Position numbers and translations under genes: made by a program
In this document: positions 10,735 through 19,719 of the stretch, piece by piece
How positions within the stretch are numbered: position 1 is the first letter of the stretch
How the letters are laid out: every line of letters starts with the position of its first letter
The notes under the pieces: model-generated
The model's database searches: none
Seen by the model: the letters and a program-made list of their open reading frames with translations, nothing else
What the model was told of the DNA's origin: nothing
Source of the DNA: CAVPGP01 sp963718065
GTDB taxonomy: Bacteria > Actinomycetota > Thermoleophilia > Gaiellales > Gaiellaceae
NCBI GenBank assembly: GCA_963718065.1
Contig: CAVQYE010000020.1
Location: 389,163 to 453,162 of the forward strand
Direction: 5' to 3'
Length of the DNA stretch: 64,000 bases

Positions 10735-10751
10735 CCGTCAAGGCTCGGCGC

Positions 10752-11972
10752 GTGGCCACGGTTCCCCTGCGCCGCAATCGTGACTTCATGCTGCTGCAGG
10801 CAGGGCAGTTGCTGTCGAGCTTCGGCACACAGTCGACATCGGTTGCGTACCCACTGCTCGTGCTGGCGGTCACGGGCTCGGCGGCGCAGACCGGTGTCGT
10901 CGCGTTCCTGCGCGCGGTGCCGGGGGTGCTCCTCGCATTGCCGTCCGGCCTTGCGGCCGACCGCTGGAGTCGCAGGCGGATGATGATCGCGGCAGACGGC
11001 GTGCGGGTGCTTGCCCTGGCGGGACTCGCTGCGGCGCTCCTCGCCGACCGGGTCTCGTTCGAGGCGATCGCCGTCGTCGCGTTCGTCGAGGGCTGTGGCA
11101 CCGCAGTGTTCGCGTCGGCCCAGGCCGGCGCCTTGCGCGCGGTCGTGCCGCTGCGCCAGTTGCCGGCGGCGGCCGGTGTGCAGACCGGGCGGCAGGCGAC
11201 GGTGATGCTCGGCGGCCCACCGCTCGGCGGAGCGCTCTTCGGCGTCGCCCGCGCGCTGCCGTTTCTCGTCGACGCGGTGTCGTACGCGTTCTCGACGCTC
11301 TCGCTCTTCGCGATGCGAACGCCGTTCCAGGAGGAGCGCGAGCGTGACCGCTCGCCGCTGCGCTCGCAGGTCCGTGAGGGCTTCCGCTTTCTGTGGAGCC
11401 GGCCGTTCCTGCGGACGTGCGCGCTCCTCTTCGGGCTGGCGAACTTCCTCGGCCCCGGCCTGCTGCTCGTGGTCGTGATCGTCGGCGAGGACCAGGGTCT
11501 CTCGGGCGGGCAGATCGGCCTCCTGGTGGCCGCGTTCGGCGCGTGCCTGCTGGTCGGCTCGTTCCTGTCGCCGCTCGTGCGCCGCCTGCTCCCGGTCCGG
11601 GCTGTTCTGGTGCTCGAGCTGTGGACGTGGCTCGGGTGTGCCGCGTTCCTCGTCTGGCCGAGTGTCTATGTGCTGACGGCCGGCATTCTTCCGACGGCGC
11701 TTGCGATCCCGTCGACGGACTCGGTCGTCCACGGCTATCGCATCGCGATGACGCCGGACCGGCTGCTCGGACGCTCGGAGTCCGTCCGCAGCACGATCTC
11801 GCTCCTGATCGCGCCGCTCGGGCCGCTGACCGCTGGTGTCCTGCTCGGGGCGGTGTCGGCGCGCGCGACGGTCGCCGTCTTCGCTGCGGTCGCCCTCGTG
11901 CTGGCGGTGTGGGGGACGCTCAGCCCGTCGATCCGGGCGGCTCCGAGCCTGGACGCGCTCGGCGAGGCGTAG
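10752..11972 (+). CDS. MFS transporter (drug/metabolite exporter type)
   Basis: An intact protein of about 406 residues with about 12 hydrophobic segments. It shows the MFS loop 2-3 signature GLAADRWSRRRMMIAADGVR near residues 57-76. The N-terminus (RNRDFMLLQAGQLLSSFGTQST) and overall layout match the MFS_3/enterobactin-exporter-like branch. GTG at 10752 follows the fabI stop by 17 bases, so it may be read with fabI. It ends seven bases before the convergent membrane-protein gene. The substrate is unknown. Confidence 0.85.
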   Translation: MATVPLRRNRDFMLLQAGQLLSSFGTQSTSVAYPLLVLAVTGSAAQTGVVAFLRAVPGVLLALPSGLAADRWSRRRMMIAADGVRVLALAGLAAALLADRVSFEAIAVVAFVEGCGTAVFASAQAGALRAVVPLRQLPAAAGVQTGRQATVMLGGPPLGGALFGVARALPFLVDAVSYAFSTLSLFAMRTPFQEERERDRSPLRSQVREGFRFLWSRPFLRTCALLFGLANFLGPGLLLVVVIVGEDQGLSGGQIGLLVAAFGACLLVGSFLSPLVRRLLPVRAVLVLELWTWLGCAAFLVWPSVYVLTAGILPTALAIPSTDSVVHGYRIAMTPDRLLGRSESVRSTISLLIAPLGPLTAGVLLGAVSARATVAVFAAVALVLAVWGTLSPSIRAAPSLDALGEA

Positions 11973-11978
11973 CCCGGA

Positions 11979-13578
11979 TCAGGGAAGGCGGAACACGACG
12001 ACCGCGCCGTCGCGGCCGAGCTCCTGCGCACCGTGGGCGCGCAGCTCCTGCTCCGCTCGAGCCGCCGGCGCACGGCCGAGCCCCGAGAGCGCGGCGTACA
12101 CGCCCTCGTGCACCGCGACGAAGCGGACGCCGAGCTTGCGGAGGAGCTGCTTCTTCCCGCCGCGCCAGTCGCCCCGGTTCAGCGGCCGGAGCTGACGCGC
12201 GATCTCGTCGGCGCGCGCGGGCGCGAGCGTCGAGTACCCACCGGGCCGCTCGCGCTGCGCCGCGATGTCGTAGTAGAGGTAGACGCTGCCCGAGGTGGAT
12301 GTCCGGTGTCGTGACGGGGAGCTCGAGCAGGCGTCCTGGGCCGGCGATGCGGTCGTAGGCGCGGCTGCCAGGCTCGGCGGCCGAGGCGCCGTACGGAGTG
12401 AAGCCGAGCGTCAGGTCCGCCGCGATCAGCACGATGGCGAGCACCGCCGGGATGCGCAGCCGGTCGATCGCGATCGCAGCGAGCGCAGCGAGTGCGAGGC
12501 AGGCGATCGGCATCAGCCGCTCCGGCACGCGCGGGTATCGCAGCGGCGAGAAGTGATGCCAGAGCCAGGAGTAGGACGGCAGATTCGTGCCGAGTGCAAG
12601 CAGCGCGGGGACGACCACGCCGAGGCCGAGCGCAACTGCGAGCCGGCGGTTGCGCGCCACCACGAGGCCGGCGAGTGCCAGCAGAGGCAGCAGCCAGCCC
12701 AGGAGCACGAAGCTCTCGCTGCCGTGACGCTCGCGGCGGGCGAGGAAGTCGGGCCACTCCGCGGAGTAGCGCGCGACCTCGGCGAGCGACCGCCCGCCCG
12801 ACTCGAGCGAGTGGGAGATCACCGCGCGCTGCACGAGGAGCCCGGCCGCCACGGCGACGAGCGCAGCGAGACCGGCCTCGACGAGCCGCCGCCGGTCCTG
12901 CGTCCGGCAGGCCGCGTAGAGCAGGAAGAACGGGATCGCACCGAGCGCGAGGTGCACCTGGCCCGAGAGCGGGATCGACGCCAGCGCCGCCGCCGCGAGC
13001 CACGGCCGCCGCCGCTCGAACGACCAGAGGGCGACCGGCAGCAGGATCGACACCGGCCCGAGCAGATGGCCCGCGCTCTGCTCGGCCCGGTACGGGGCAA
13101 TCGCGAACGCGAGCCCGCCGGCGAGCGCGGCGCCGGTCCGCAGGTCGAGCGCCCGCAGCCATGCGAAGCAGGCGGCGCCCGCACCCACGTAGGAGAGGAG
13201 CACGAATGCGTTCCACGCCAGCACCGTCCCGAGGAGCGTCAGCGGCCAGTACAGGAGCCCGAACGGCCAGCCCGCCGGGTTCAGCTGCGCGGGCAGCTCG
13301 GGCCGGAACGAGTAGGGATCTCGCCACGGCGCTCGGCCGTGCTCCAGCTGGTGCCCGACGAGCCAGAGGCGGTACGCCGTCTGAAGATGGTCGCCTGCCG
13401 CGGCCTCGCCGTAGCCCGGTGCGCCTCCGGCGAGGAAGTGCGTGTCCGCCCGCTTGACGGCCGGCCAGGTGACGAGCGCGCCCGCCCCGAGGAAGAACGC
13501 TACGAGGAGGGCTGCAGCGCCCGCGCGGCGTCGAGCAGCACGTCCAGGTCCGGCACCTCGGAGGGCTCGTAGCGCCAT
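11979..13578 (-). CDS. Multi-pass membrane protein (glycosyltransferase-C/YfhO-like), one frameshift
   Basis: Ten or more hydrophobic segments run from the N-terminus (ALLVAFFLGAGALVTWPAV) to about residue 410. They are followed by a soluble C-terminal domain that starts at LLELPVTTPDIHLG and, after a shift near 12295, continues as SVYLYYDIAAQRERPGGYST and ends VVVFRLP. The layout matches large membrane proteins that modify or transfer sugars on lipid carriers, but no catalytic residues can be fixed. The only usable start in frame is the ATG at 13578, overlapping the peroxiredoxin gene by 79 bases. Confidence 0.65.
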
Positions 13579-13970
13579 GCTCCGCGGACCGTACCGTCCG
13601 CGTCGACGAGGAACGCACTGCGACCCGCCACGTCGCGCAGGCCGCGGAACTCGAATGCGACACCGAACTCCCGGGCGGCGTCGCCGTGCCAGTCCGAGAG
13701 GAGCGGCACGCTCAGGTCGAGCGCCTGCGACCAGGCGATGTGTGTGTACGGCGAGTCGCGCGAGATGCCGAACGCCCGGACGCCGACCTCGTCCAGCTCC
13801 GCGCTCCGGTCACGCAGATGCTCGAACTCGTTCTTGCACGTGCCCGAGAAGTCGAAGAGATAGAAGAAGACGAGCGCCGGGGCGCCGGCGAGAAGATCGG
13901 GAAGCTTGGCCTGCTCGTTCGGCGCGGTCCACACCGTCACATCCGGAACCCGGTGCCCCTCGGCCAGCAT
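13500..13970 (-). CDS. Peroxiredoxin (AhpC/TSA, PrxQ/Bcp-like)
   Basis: A 156-residue thioredoxin-fold protein. FFYLFDFSGTCKNEFEHLRD contains the peroxidatic cysteine (Cys45) in a Thr-Cys context. The second half (FGISRDSPYTHIAWSQALDLSVPLLSDW and SAFLVDADGTVRGAW) is typical of Bcp/PrxQ enzymes that reduce peroxides using thioredoxin. No second cysteine is visible, so it would be a 1-Cys form. It overlaps the downstream membrane-protein gene. Confidence 0.88.
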   Translation of the reverse strand: MLAEGHRVPDVTVWTAPNEQAKLPDLLAGAPALVFFYLFDFSGTCKNEFEHLRDRSAELDEVGVRAFGISRDSPYTHIAWSQALDLSVPLLSDWHGDAAREFGVAFEFRGLRDVAGRSAFLVDADGTVRGAWRYEPSEVPDLDVLLDAARALQPSS

Positions 13971-13994
13971 GCGGCGATCCTATCGGCGCGGTCG

Positions 13995-15213
13995 TTACGC
14001 CGGGAGCGGCGCGACCTCGGTCGCGTCGGCGATCTCGCGGACGACCTCGACGATGTCGCGGTTGGCGTTGAAGACGCGCAGCTGCCGGTCGGCTCCGTTT
14101 CCCCGCGCGAGGATGTCGCGCACGCCTTCGAGCTCGCGGTCGGAGCCGAGCTCCTTCGCGTGCGGCTCGATGTCGCGCAGCGTCCGCCGGATCGAGCTGT
14201 GCGAGCGGCGCTCGGTTGCGACGGCCCGTGGCGAGGTCCATCACGGGCGCCTCGAGTCCGTAGCGGGCGCCGAGCCACTTGTTCTCGGTCGTCAGGATCC
14301 GGTGGTACGAGGGGATCTCGCGGCCAGCCTCGTACTGCTCGCAGTAGAGCTTGACAAGGGCTTGGCAGTAGGCAGCGAGCGCGACCGCGTCCTCCACGTG
14401 CGTGACGGCGTCGCAGATGCGGATCTCGATCGTCCCGAGCCTCGGGTGGAGCCGGATGTCCCACCAGATGTGCGTGTAGTCGGCGATGCACCCGGTCTTC
14501 TCGAGCTGGCCGACGACCTCCGCGTAGTCGGCGTAGTCGCGGAAGCGCGGCGGCGGCCCCGAGCGCGGGAACGCGGCGAAGACCATCTGCCGGCTCGACG
14601 CGAGCCCGGTCGACTCGCCGCGCCAGAACGGCGAGCTGGCGGAAAGCGCGAGCAGCTGGGCGAGGTGGGCGAGCAGTCCGTTGACGACCTTGATCGCCTT
14701 CTCGGCGTCGTCGACGGCGACGTGGATGTGCATGCCGAAGATCAGCTCGCGGCGGGCGATGTACTGAAGCTGGTCGACGAGGTTCCGGTAGCGGTCGCGC
14801 GCGGTGATCCGCTGGCGCTCGAAGAGGCTGAACGGGTGCGTGCCGGCCGAGCCGACGCGCATGCCCCGCATGCTCGCCACCTCGGTGACGTAGCGGCGAA
14901 GGGTGCGTAGCTCGGTGTCGACGTCGGCCGGGGTGCGGCAGACGGGGGTCGTGATCTCGAGCACCGACTGCATCAGCTCCGGGTTGATGCGGGCCTCGTG
15001 CTCACCGCCTTCGACCGCGGCCAGGACGGTGTCGATGTGCTGGACGAGGTCGAAGGTCTCGCCGTCGAGAAGCATGTACTCCTCCTCGACGCCGAGCGTG
15101 TACGGGTCGCTCTTGCCGAATGCGTGGTCGAGCACGCTCCCACCGTGCGCGAAGCTCGAGCCCTTGCCGGTGATCGTGGCCGGATAGATCTGTTGCTGGT
15201 CGTCGCCGTTCAA
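13995..15213 (-). CDS. Carboxylate-amine ligase (GCS2/YbdK family), one frameshift
   Basis: ATP-dependent ligase of the glutamate-cysteine ligase 2 family. The start motif YTLGVEEEYMLLD, the GTHPFSLFERQRIT motif, FGMHIHVAVDD, and RLHPRLGTIEIRICDAVTHVEDAVALAA are all conserved signatures. A shift near 14240 moves the last 80 residues into another frame, ending DATEVAPLPA at the TAA (complement 13995-13997). The TTG at 15211-15213 is chosen because it overlaps the RidA stop exactly (TTGA), implying coupling. It may make gamma-glutamylcysteine or a related amide; the substrate is not provable here. Confidence 0.82.
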
Positions 15214-15617
15214 GGCCCCGAGTATCCCGCTTCCGGGCCGCTCAGAAACGCCTCTGCCTCGATCTCGACGAGCCAGCGAGGATCGAGGAGCGCGACGACG
15301 ATGCCGGTCGTCGCCGGGCGGACAGTCGCGAAGGCCTCGTGGTGGGCGCGGCCGACGTCCTCGATCAGTTCGGCGCTCGTGACGTAGATCCGCGTCCGGA
15401 CGACGTCCGCGAGCGAGCCGCCGGCTTCGTGGAGCGCCGACTCGAGGATCTCGAGGCAGCGCTTCGCCTGGTCGTAGGCGCCGGTGGGCGGATCGGCGTC
15501 GTCGGGCATGATCGGCGCGGTGCCCGCGATCCAGACATGAGGCCCGATGACGACCGCGCGGGAGTAGCCGACGCGCTCTTCGAACGCCGAGCCGGATGAG
15601 ATCGTTCGCCGTTCCAC
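15210..15617 (-). CDS. RidA family protein (reactive enamine/imine deaminase-like)
   Basis: A 135-residue protein starting at GTG 15617. It matches the RidA/YjgF fold: SSGSAFEERVGYSRAVVIGPHVWIAGTAP near the N-terminus, CLEILESALHEAGGSLADVVRTRIYVT in the centre with the Arg that binds carboxylate substrates, and LLDPRWLVEIEAEAFL at the end. The final Glu typical of the active subfamily is present (EIEAEA). It is coupled to the downstream ligase gene. Confidence 0.88.
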   Translation of the reverse strand: MERRTISSGSAFEERVGYSRAVVIGPHVWIAGTAPIMPDDADPPTGAYDQAKRCLEILESALHEAGGSLADVVRTRIYVTSAELIEDVGRAHHEAFATVRPATTGIVVALLDPRWLVEIEAEAFLSGPEAGYSGP

Positions 15618-15627
15618 GCTGGCTAGT

Positions 15628-16431
15628 GTGCGGGCCGTGGAGGCTCTGAGGCAAGTCGAGGGGTGGCCGTGCGAGCACGTCGCGGTTGCGGTGGCGGGGT
15701 CAGTCGAGGCGGTTCACGGTGATGCGACGCGCGTTTTCCCCTGGGCCTCGGTGACGAAGCCGGCCGTCGCGGTCGCCGTGCTCGTGGCCGCGGAGGAGGG
15801 AATCGTCGACCTCGACGACCCGGCCGGCCCGCCCGGTTCGACGGTTCGCCATCTGCTCGCGCACACGTCGGGCCTGCCGTTCGAGGGCGCGGCGCCGATC
15901 GGGCGACCCGGTGAGCGCCGCATCTACTCGAACGCCGGCTTCGACGTGCTGGCGGAGCTCGTCGCCGAGCGGGCCGAGATGCCGTTCGCAAGCTACTTCG
16001 CGACGGTCTGGGCGGGGACGGGCATCGTCCTCGAGGGGCCGGCCGGCAGCGGGGCGTCGGGCACCGTCGGCGACCTGGCCGCGCTGGCGCGCGAGTTGCT
16101 CGCCCCGCAGCGGCTGGCGCCCGAGACGCTCGCCGAGGCGGCCGCGGTGCAATTCCCAGGCCTCGACGGGGTTCTCCCCGGCTTCGGCCGGATGTCGCCG
16201 AACGACTGGGGGCTGGGTCTCGAGATCCGCGACGGCAAGTCGCCTCACTGGACGGGGACGCGGAACTCGCCGCGCACGTTCGGTCACTTCGGCCGCAGCG
16301 GCACGTTCCTCTGGGTCGACCCGGAAGCGGGTGTCGCGCTCGGTTGCCTCACGGATCTCGCCTTCGGCGACTGGTCGAAGGAAGCGTGGCCGAGGCTCGC
16401 GGACGGCGTCCTCGCCGAGCTTGCTGCGTGA
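15628..16431 (+). CDS. Serine beta-lactamase-like hydrolase / penicillin-binding-type esterase
   Basis: A 267-residue protein with the class C serine hydrolase triad of motifs: SVTK (SxxK) near residue 41, YSN near residue 101, and HFGRSG (the KTG-equivalent H-x-G-x-[ST]-G box) near residue 223. LLAHTSGLPF is the usual companion motif. No signal peptide is seen, so the protein appears cytoplasmic, unlike secreted beta-lactamases. GTG at 15628 or 15637 can serve as start. It is transcribed away from RidA, with only ten bases between the two starts, and repeat array A follows its stop. Confidence 0.85.
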   Translation: MRAVEALRQVEGWPCEHVAVAVAGSVEAVHGDATRVFPWASVTKPAVAVAVLVAAEEGIVDLDDPAGPPGSTVRHLLAHTSGLPFEGAAPIGRPGERRIYSNAGFDVLAELVAERAEMPFASYFATVWAGTGIVLEGPAGSGASGTVGDLAALARELLAPQRLAPETLAEAAAVQFPGLDGVLPGFGRMSPNDWGLGLEIRDGKSPHWTGTRNSPRTFGHFGRSGTFLWVDPEAGVALGCLTDLAFGDWSKEAWPRLADGVLAELAA

Positions 16432-16458
16432 CGCGGCGGCGGGTCGGGGCGCCTCACA

Positions 16459-16612
16459 CGGTGCCAGACACCGTTAACACCACGGTGCCAGACACTGTTA
16501 AGGCCACGGTGCCAGACGCTGTTAAGAGCAACGGCGTCAGACCTCGTTAGGGCCGCCGGTGTCAGACGTTGTTAAGAGCAACGGTGCCAGACCATGTGGG
16601 GACCATGTGGGG
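16459..16612 (+). repeat. Repeat array A: six 20-bp units (CGGTGYCAGAC-NNN-GTTAAG)
   Basis: Units start at 16459, 16483, 16507, 16532, 16557 and 16582 (spacing 24-25 bases). Each is CGGTGCCAGAC or a near match, then a three-base slot (ACC, ACT, GCT, CTC, GTT, CAT in order), then GTTAAG or a variant. The last unit passes into an 11-bp tandem duplication (ACCATGTGGGG twice, 16591-16612). The array lies between the convergent 3' ends of the beta-lactamase-like and cNMP-binding genes. No gene fits here. The same unit recurs in three other arrays in the window. Confidence 0.9.
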
Positions 16613-16651
16613 TGCTGCCGCCGGCGCTGCGCCGCTAACCGGCCAACCCGC

Positions 16652-17023
16652 CTACGCAGAGAACAACGGCTTGACGAACTCCTCGAAGGTCTCCCGGTCG
16701 CAGCTGGCGATCACGGCCGGCGTCAGCGTCCGGACGCTCGCCGTCCGCGGGACGCCCATCGCCGCGGCGACCTCGCCGAAGTAGTCGCCCGGCCGCAGCA
16801 GGCCCCGCGACCCCTGAGCCGCCTGCGAGACGGTCAGCATCCCGGACAGCAGGACGTAGAACCGGTCGTCCTCCGCGCCCTCCGTGAGGATCGCCGTGCC
16901 GGGTGGCACCTGCTCGCGCTGCATCCGTCCCGCGAGCTTGGCCAGCACCTCCCCCGGGAGCGTCGCGAGCAGCCCGATCCGCGAGAGCTCGTGCGCCGTC
17001 GCGCTGCTCGCCCGCGGGCTCAT
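16652..17023 (-). CDS. Cyclic-nucleotide-binding domain protein (Crp-type sensor without HTH)
   Basis: A 123-residue single-domain protein. LLATLPGEVLAKLAGRMQ, GTAILTEGAEDDRFYVLLSGMLTV and RPGDYFGEVAAAMGVPRTASVRTLTPAV form a complete cNMP-binding beta roll; GDYFGE with PRTASV is the phosphate-binding cassette, although the usual Arg-Ser pair is changed to Arg-Thr-Ala. The chain stops after the C-helix, so there is no DNA-binding domain. The likely role is a stand-alone ligand sensor; partner and ligand are unknown. Confidence 0.82.
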   Translation of the reverse strand: MSPRASSATAHELSRIGLLATLPGEVLAKLAGRMQREQVPPGTAILTEGAEDDRFYVLLSGMLTVSQAAQGSRGLLRPGDYFGEVAAAMGVPRTASVRTLTPAVIASCDRETFEEFVKPLFSA

Positions 17024-17097
17024 CGCCGCAGCACCTGCGCGCTCACGCTGTCGTCCCGATCCTGCACCCCGACATCCTTGCGATTATCGTCGGCCGC

Positions 17098-17604
17098 GTG
17101 TCGATTCTGGACGGCTGGAAGTTCTGCCCCCGCTGCGCCGGCGCACTCACCCGCGACGTGAACTTCGCCCGCTGCGGGGCATGTGGCGAAATCGTCTGGG
17201 CGAACGCAGTCCCCGGCGCGCAGGCGCTCGTCGAGCGCGACGGGCGCGTTCTCCTCGCCCGCAGGGCACTCGAGCCGCGGCGAGGCCTTTGGGACTTCCC
17301 GGGCGGATTCCTCAACGAGCAGGAGCATCCGCTCGACGCGCTGCATCGCGAGCTGCTCGAGGAGACCGGCCTCGAGATCGAGATCCTCGAGTTCCTTGGC
17401 ATCTTCATGGACCCCTATGACGGCCGGACGATCCTCTCGCTGACGTGGCTCGCCCGCCCGGCCGGAGGCGTCGAACAAGCCGCCGACGACGTCGCCGAGC
17501 TGCGCTGGTTCGCGGCCGACGAGCTGCCGCCGGACGAGCAGATCGCCTTCCCGGGCCAGATCGCCGCGCTAGCTCTCTGGCGCAGCCGGCACGAGCAGCC
17601 GTAG
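17098..17604 (+). CDS. Nudix hydrolase with N-terminal zinc ribbon
   Basis: About 168 residues from GTG 17098. The first 35 residues hold two Cys pairs (FCPRCAG and RCGACGEIV), a zinc ribbon as in NudC-type enzymes. The Nudix box reads GGFLNEQEHPLDALHRELLE then ETGL, matching Gx5Ex7REuxEExGu, so it should be a metal-dependent pyrophosphatase of nucleoside-diphosphate derivatives. The zinc ribbon suggests an ADP-ribose or NADH-type substrate, but this is inference. Its 3' end overlaps the convergent lipid-kinase gene by 36 bases. Confidence 0.88.
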   Translation: MSILDGWKFCPRCAGALTRDVNFARCGACGEIVWANAVPGAQALVERDGRVLLARRALEPRRGLWDFPGGFLNEQEHPLDALHRELLEETGLEIEILEFLGIFMDPYDGRTILSLTWLARPAGGVEQAADDVAELRWFAADELPPDEQIAFPGQIAALALWRSRHEQP

Positions 17605-18402
17605 CGCCCCGGCGTCACACCTGAACTCGAGGGGCGTCTCGAGCGTGACCGGCTCGCCGTCGATCGCCGCCTGCAACCGGCCGGCCGCCGCATCGACGGT
17701 GAGGCGGTCGCACGAACGCTCCTCCCACGTCCAGCCGCGCAGCACATAGAGGTGCAGAAGACCCTCGTCGAGTCGCTCCCGCTCGCCGATCGACAGCACG
17801 TCGAGCACGTAGCGGTTGTTCCCCACGAACAGGACGTGCGTCTCGACCGCCTCGCCGTCCACGGTCAGCCCGAGCGCCTCGCGGTGCCTTGCGGCGAGAG
17901 CCAGCGCGCGCAGCCGGGCGAACGCGAGCCGGCGGCGTCGATGGTGCTCCCGGTGGTGGACGAGGCCCGCGTAGAGGCCGAGCGAGACGTTGTTCAAGAA
18001 CAGCTTCCCGTTGACCCGGCCGACGTCGACGCGCTTCTCGACGCCCACGTCGAACAGGTCGAGCGCGGTCACGGGATCGTCGCGATCGATCCCGGCATCG
18101 CGGGCGAAATGATTCCTCGTTCCGAACGGGACCGGAACGAACCGCAGGTCACGGTCGATGCAGACGCTCGCGATGCCGGAGAGCGTCCCGTCGCCACCGG
18201 CAGCGCCGATCGCCACGTCGCTGCCGTCGTCCAGCGCCTCGTCGAGCGCCTCAGCGGCGGCCTCGGCCGGGTCCTCGCCCTCGCGCAACATGCGAACGCG
18301 AATGCCGCGCTGCTCGGCCTCGGCCCGCAGCTCGTCCGCCGACGGAGAGCCGCTGCCGGAGCCTGGGTTGACGACGAGCAGGCCCGGCACGACCGCCAGC
18401 AT
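17569..18402 (-). CDS. Diacylglycerol/sphingosine kinase-type lipid kinase (DAGK catalytic domain)
   Basis: About 277 residues from the ATG at 18402 (an upstream ATG at 18468 would add 22 residues). LLVVNPGSGSG is the nucleotide-binding start, AIGAAGGDGTLSGIASV holds the GGDGT catalytic motif, and VPFGTRNHFARDAG is the third conserved block. This matches the DgkB/YegS fold, which phosphorylates diacylglycerol or similar membrane lipids in phospholipid turnover. No membrane segment is present, as expected for this soluble family. Confidence 0.88.
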   Translation of the reverse strand: MLAVVPGLLVVNPGSGSGSPSADELRAEAEQRGIRVRMLREGEDPAEAAAEALDEALDDGSDVAIGAAGGDGTLSGIASVCIDRDLRFVPVPFGTRNHFARDAGIDRDDPVTALDLFDVGVEKRVDVGRVNGKLFLNNVSLGLYAGLVHHREHHRRRRLAFARLRALALAARHREALGLTVDGEAVETHVLFVGNNRYVLDVLSIGERERLDEGLLHLYVLRGWTWEERSCDRLTVDAAAGRLQAAIDGEPVTLETPLEFRCDAGALRLLVPAAPES

Positions 18403-18474
18403 AGGCCCGGACCGCCCCAAAGTTGGGCCGAACGGCTCATTTACACCTTTCGGGCTCCCGCCGATCATTCACCC

Positions 18475-18627
18475 ATGAACGACTGCGGATATCACCGGAT
18501 CGAAGACGATCTCGCTGAGGATTGGGTCGCACTCTGGGCCCTGGCTGGGATTGCGGCAATCGAGGACTATCTCGCGAAGCACGCCGCGTTCCTGCTGTAC
18601 CTCGACGAGTCGACCCAGAGCGTCTGA
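18475..18627 (+). CDS. Small acidic conserved-type protein, 50 aa
   Basis: ORF with ATG at 18475, encoding NDCGYHRIEDDLAEDWVALW followed by ALAGIAAIEDYLAKHAAFLL and a short tail. It is strongly amphipathic-helical and acidic, with no membrane segment. It stands alone about 70 bases from the divergent lipid-kinase start and about 105 bases before the ABC exporter operon. The base pattern is that of a coding frame with third-position G/C. Function unknown. Confidence 0.5.
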   Translation: MNDCGYHRIEDDLAEDWVALWALAGIAAIEDYLAKHAAFLLYLDESTQSV

Positions 18628-18732
18628 TCCCGTTCTGAGGCGCCCGGCCTTCGGCCGTGCCTCGGTGCGCCCTCGGCCAGACCCGGGCTGGGCCTTTGCG
18701 GCGCCTCGCCCGCGCCTCGGTAGGGTGCGGAC

Positions 18733-19719
18733 GTGGAGCGGCCGAACAGCATCGAGGTCGAAAAGCTCGTGCGCGAGTTCAAGAAAGGCCCGCGCGCAGT
18801 CGACGGAATCGACCTCCAGGTCGAGCCGGGCGAGATCTACGGCTTCCTCGGCCCGAACGGCGCCGGCAAGTCGACCACCGTCCTGATGCTGACGACACTG
18901 CTGCCGCCGACGTCCGGCACGGCGCGCGTCGGAGGCTACGACGTGGTCAAGCAGGGCCCGAAAGTGCGCACCGTGATCGGCGCCGCCCTCCAGGAGGCGG
19001 CCCTCGATCCGATGCTCACGGGCCGCGACCATCTGCGGCTGCAGTCGACGCTGCAGGGGATGCCCCGCGCCGAGCGCAAGCCTCGCTCGAACGAGCTCCT
19101 CGAGCGGGTGGGCCTGACGGAGGCGGCCGATCGCAAGGTCGCCGGCTACTCGGGCGGCATGAAGCGCCGGCTCGACCTCGCGCTCGCGCTCGTGCACCGG
19201 CCGCGGATCATCTTCCTGGACGAGCCGACCACCGGGCTCGACATCCAGAGCCGGACAGCCCTCTGGGAGGAGGTCGCCCGGCTCGCCAACGAGGACGGCG
19301 TGACCGTCTTTCTGACGACGCAATATCTGGAGGAGGCGGACGCCCTCGCCGACCGCGTCGGGATCATCGACCACGGGCACATCGTCGCCGAGGGGACGCC
19401 GGCCGCGCTCAAGGCCGAGATCGGGCTGCCGAGCGTGCATGCGATTCCCGTCGTCGAAACCGACCGCCCCAAGCTCGTCGCTGCGCTCGCTCCGTACGGC
19501 GAGGCGCTCGGAGGCACCTCGCGCGAGGTCGCCGTGCGGCTGCATGAGGGGCTCGCGGGTCTCCCGGCGGTCGTCCGGGCCGTGGACGAGGCGGGCCTGA
19601 CGCTCGCGAGCCTGGAGATCCAGGCGCCTTCGCTCGACGATGTCTTCCTCGCCAAGACCGGCCGCTCGCTGGAGGGGGCCGCCGAGGCAGAGCCCGACGC
19701 GGCCGAGCCGGTCGCGTGA
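18733..19719 (+). CDS. ABC exporter ATP-binding protein (DrrA-like)
   Basis: A 328-residue nucleotide-binding subunit. Walker A FLGPNGAGKSTTVLML near residue 40, signature YSGGMKRRLDLALALVHRP near residue 139, Walker B IIFLDEPTTGLD, then the H-loop region (TVFLTTQYLEEADALADRV; the switch His is replaced by Gln in TTQYL, as is common in DrrA-type proteins). The C-terminal domain after residue 230 matches the DrrA extension. It is the first gene of a three-gene operon and its stop overlaps the next start. Confidence 0.92.
   Translation: MERPNSIEVEKLVREFKKGPRAVDGIDLQVEPGEIYGFLGPNGAGKSTTVLMLTTLLPPTSGTARVGGYDVVKQGPKVRTVIGAALQEAALDPMLTGRDHLRLQSTLQGMPRAERKPRSNELLERVGLTEAADRKVAGYSGGMKRRLDLALALVHRPRIIFLDEPTTGLDIQSRTALWEEVARLANEDGVTVFLTTQYLEEADALADRVGIIDHGHIVAEGTPAALKAEIGLPSVHAIPVVETDRPKLVAALAPYGEALGGTSREVAVRLHEGLAGLPAVVRAVDEAGLTLASLEIQAPSLDDVFLAKTGRSLEGAAEAEPDAAEPVA

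Noticed and set aside
18640..18732. Shared GC-rich motif (CCGGCCTTCGGCCG-like) at 18.65 kb and inside the 26.6-kb element
   Set aside because: The similarity is short and of low complexity in a high-GC genome; it does not extend to the element ends.
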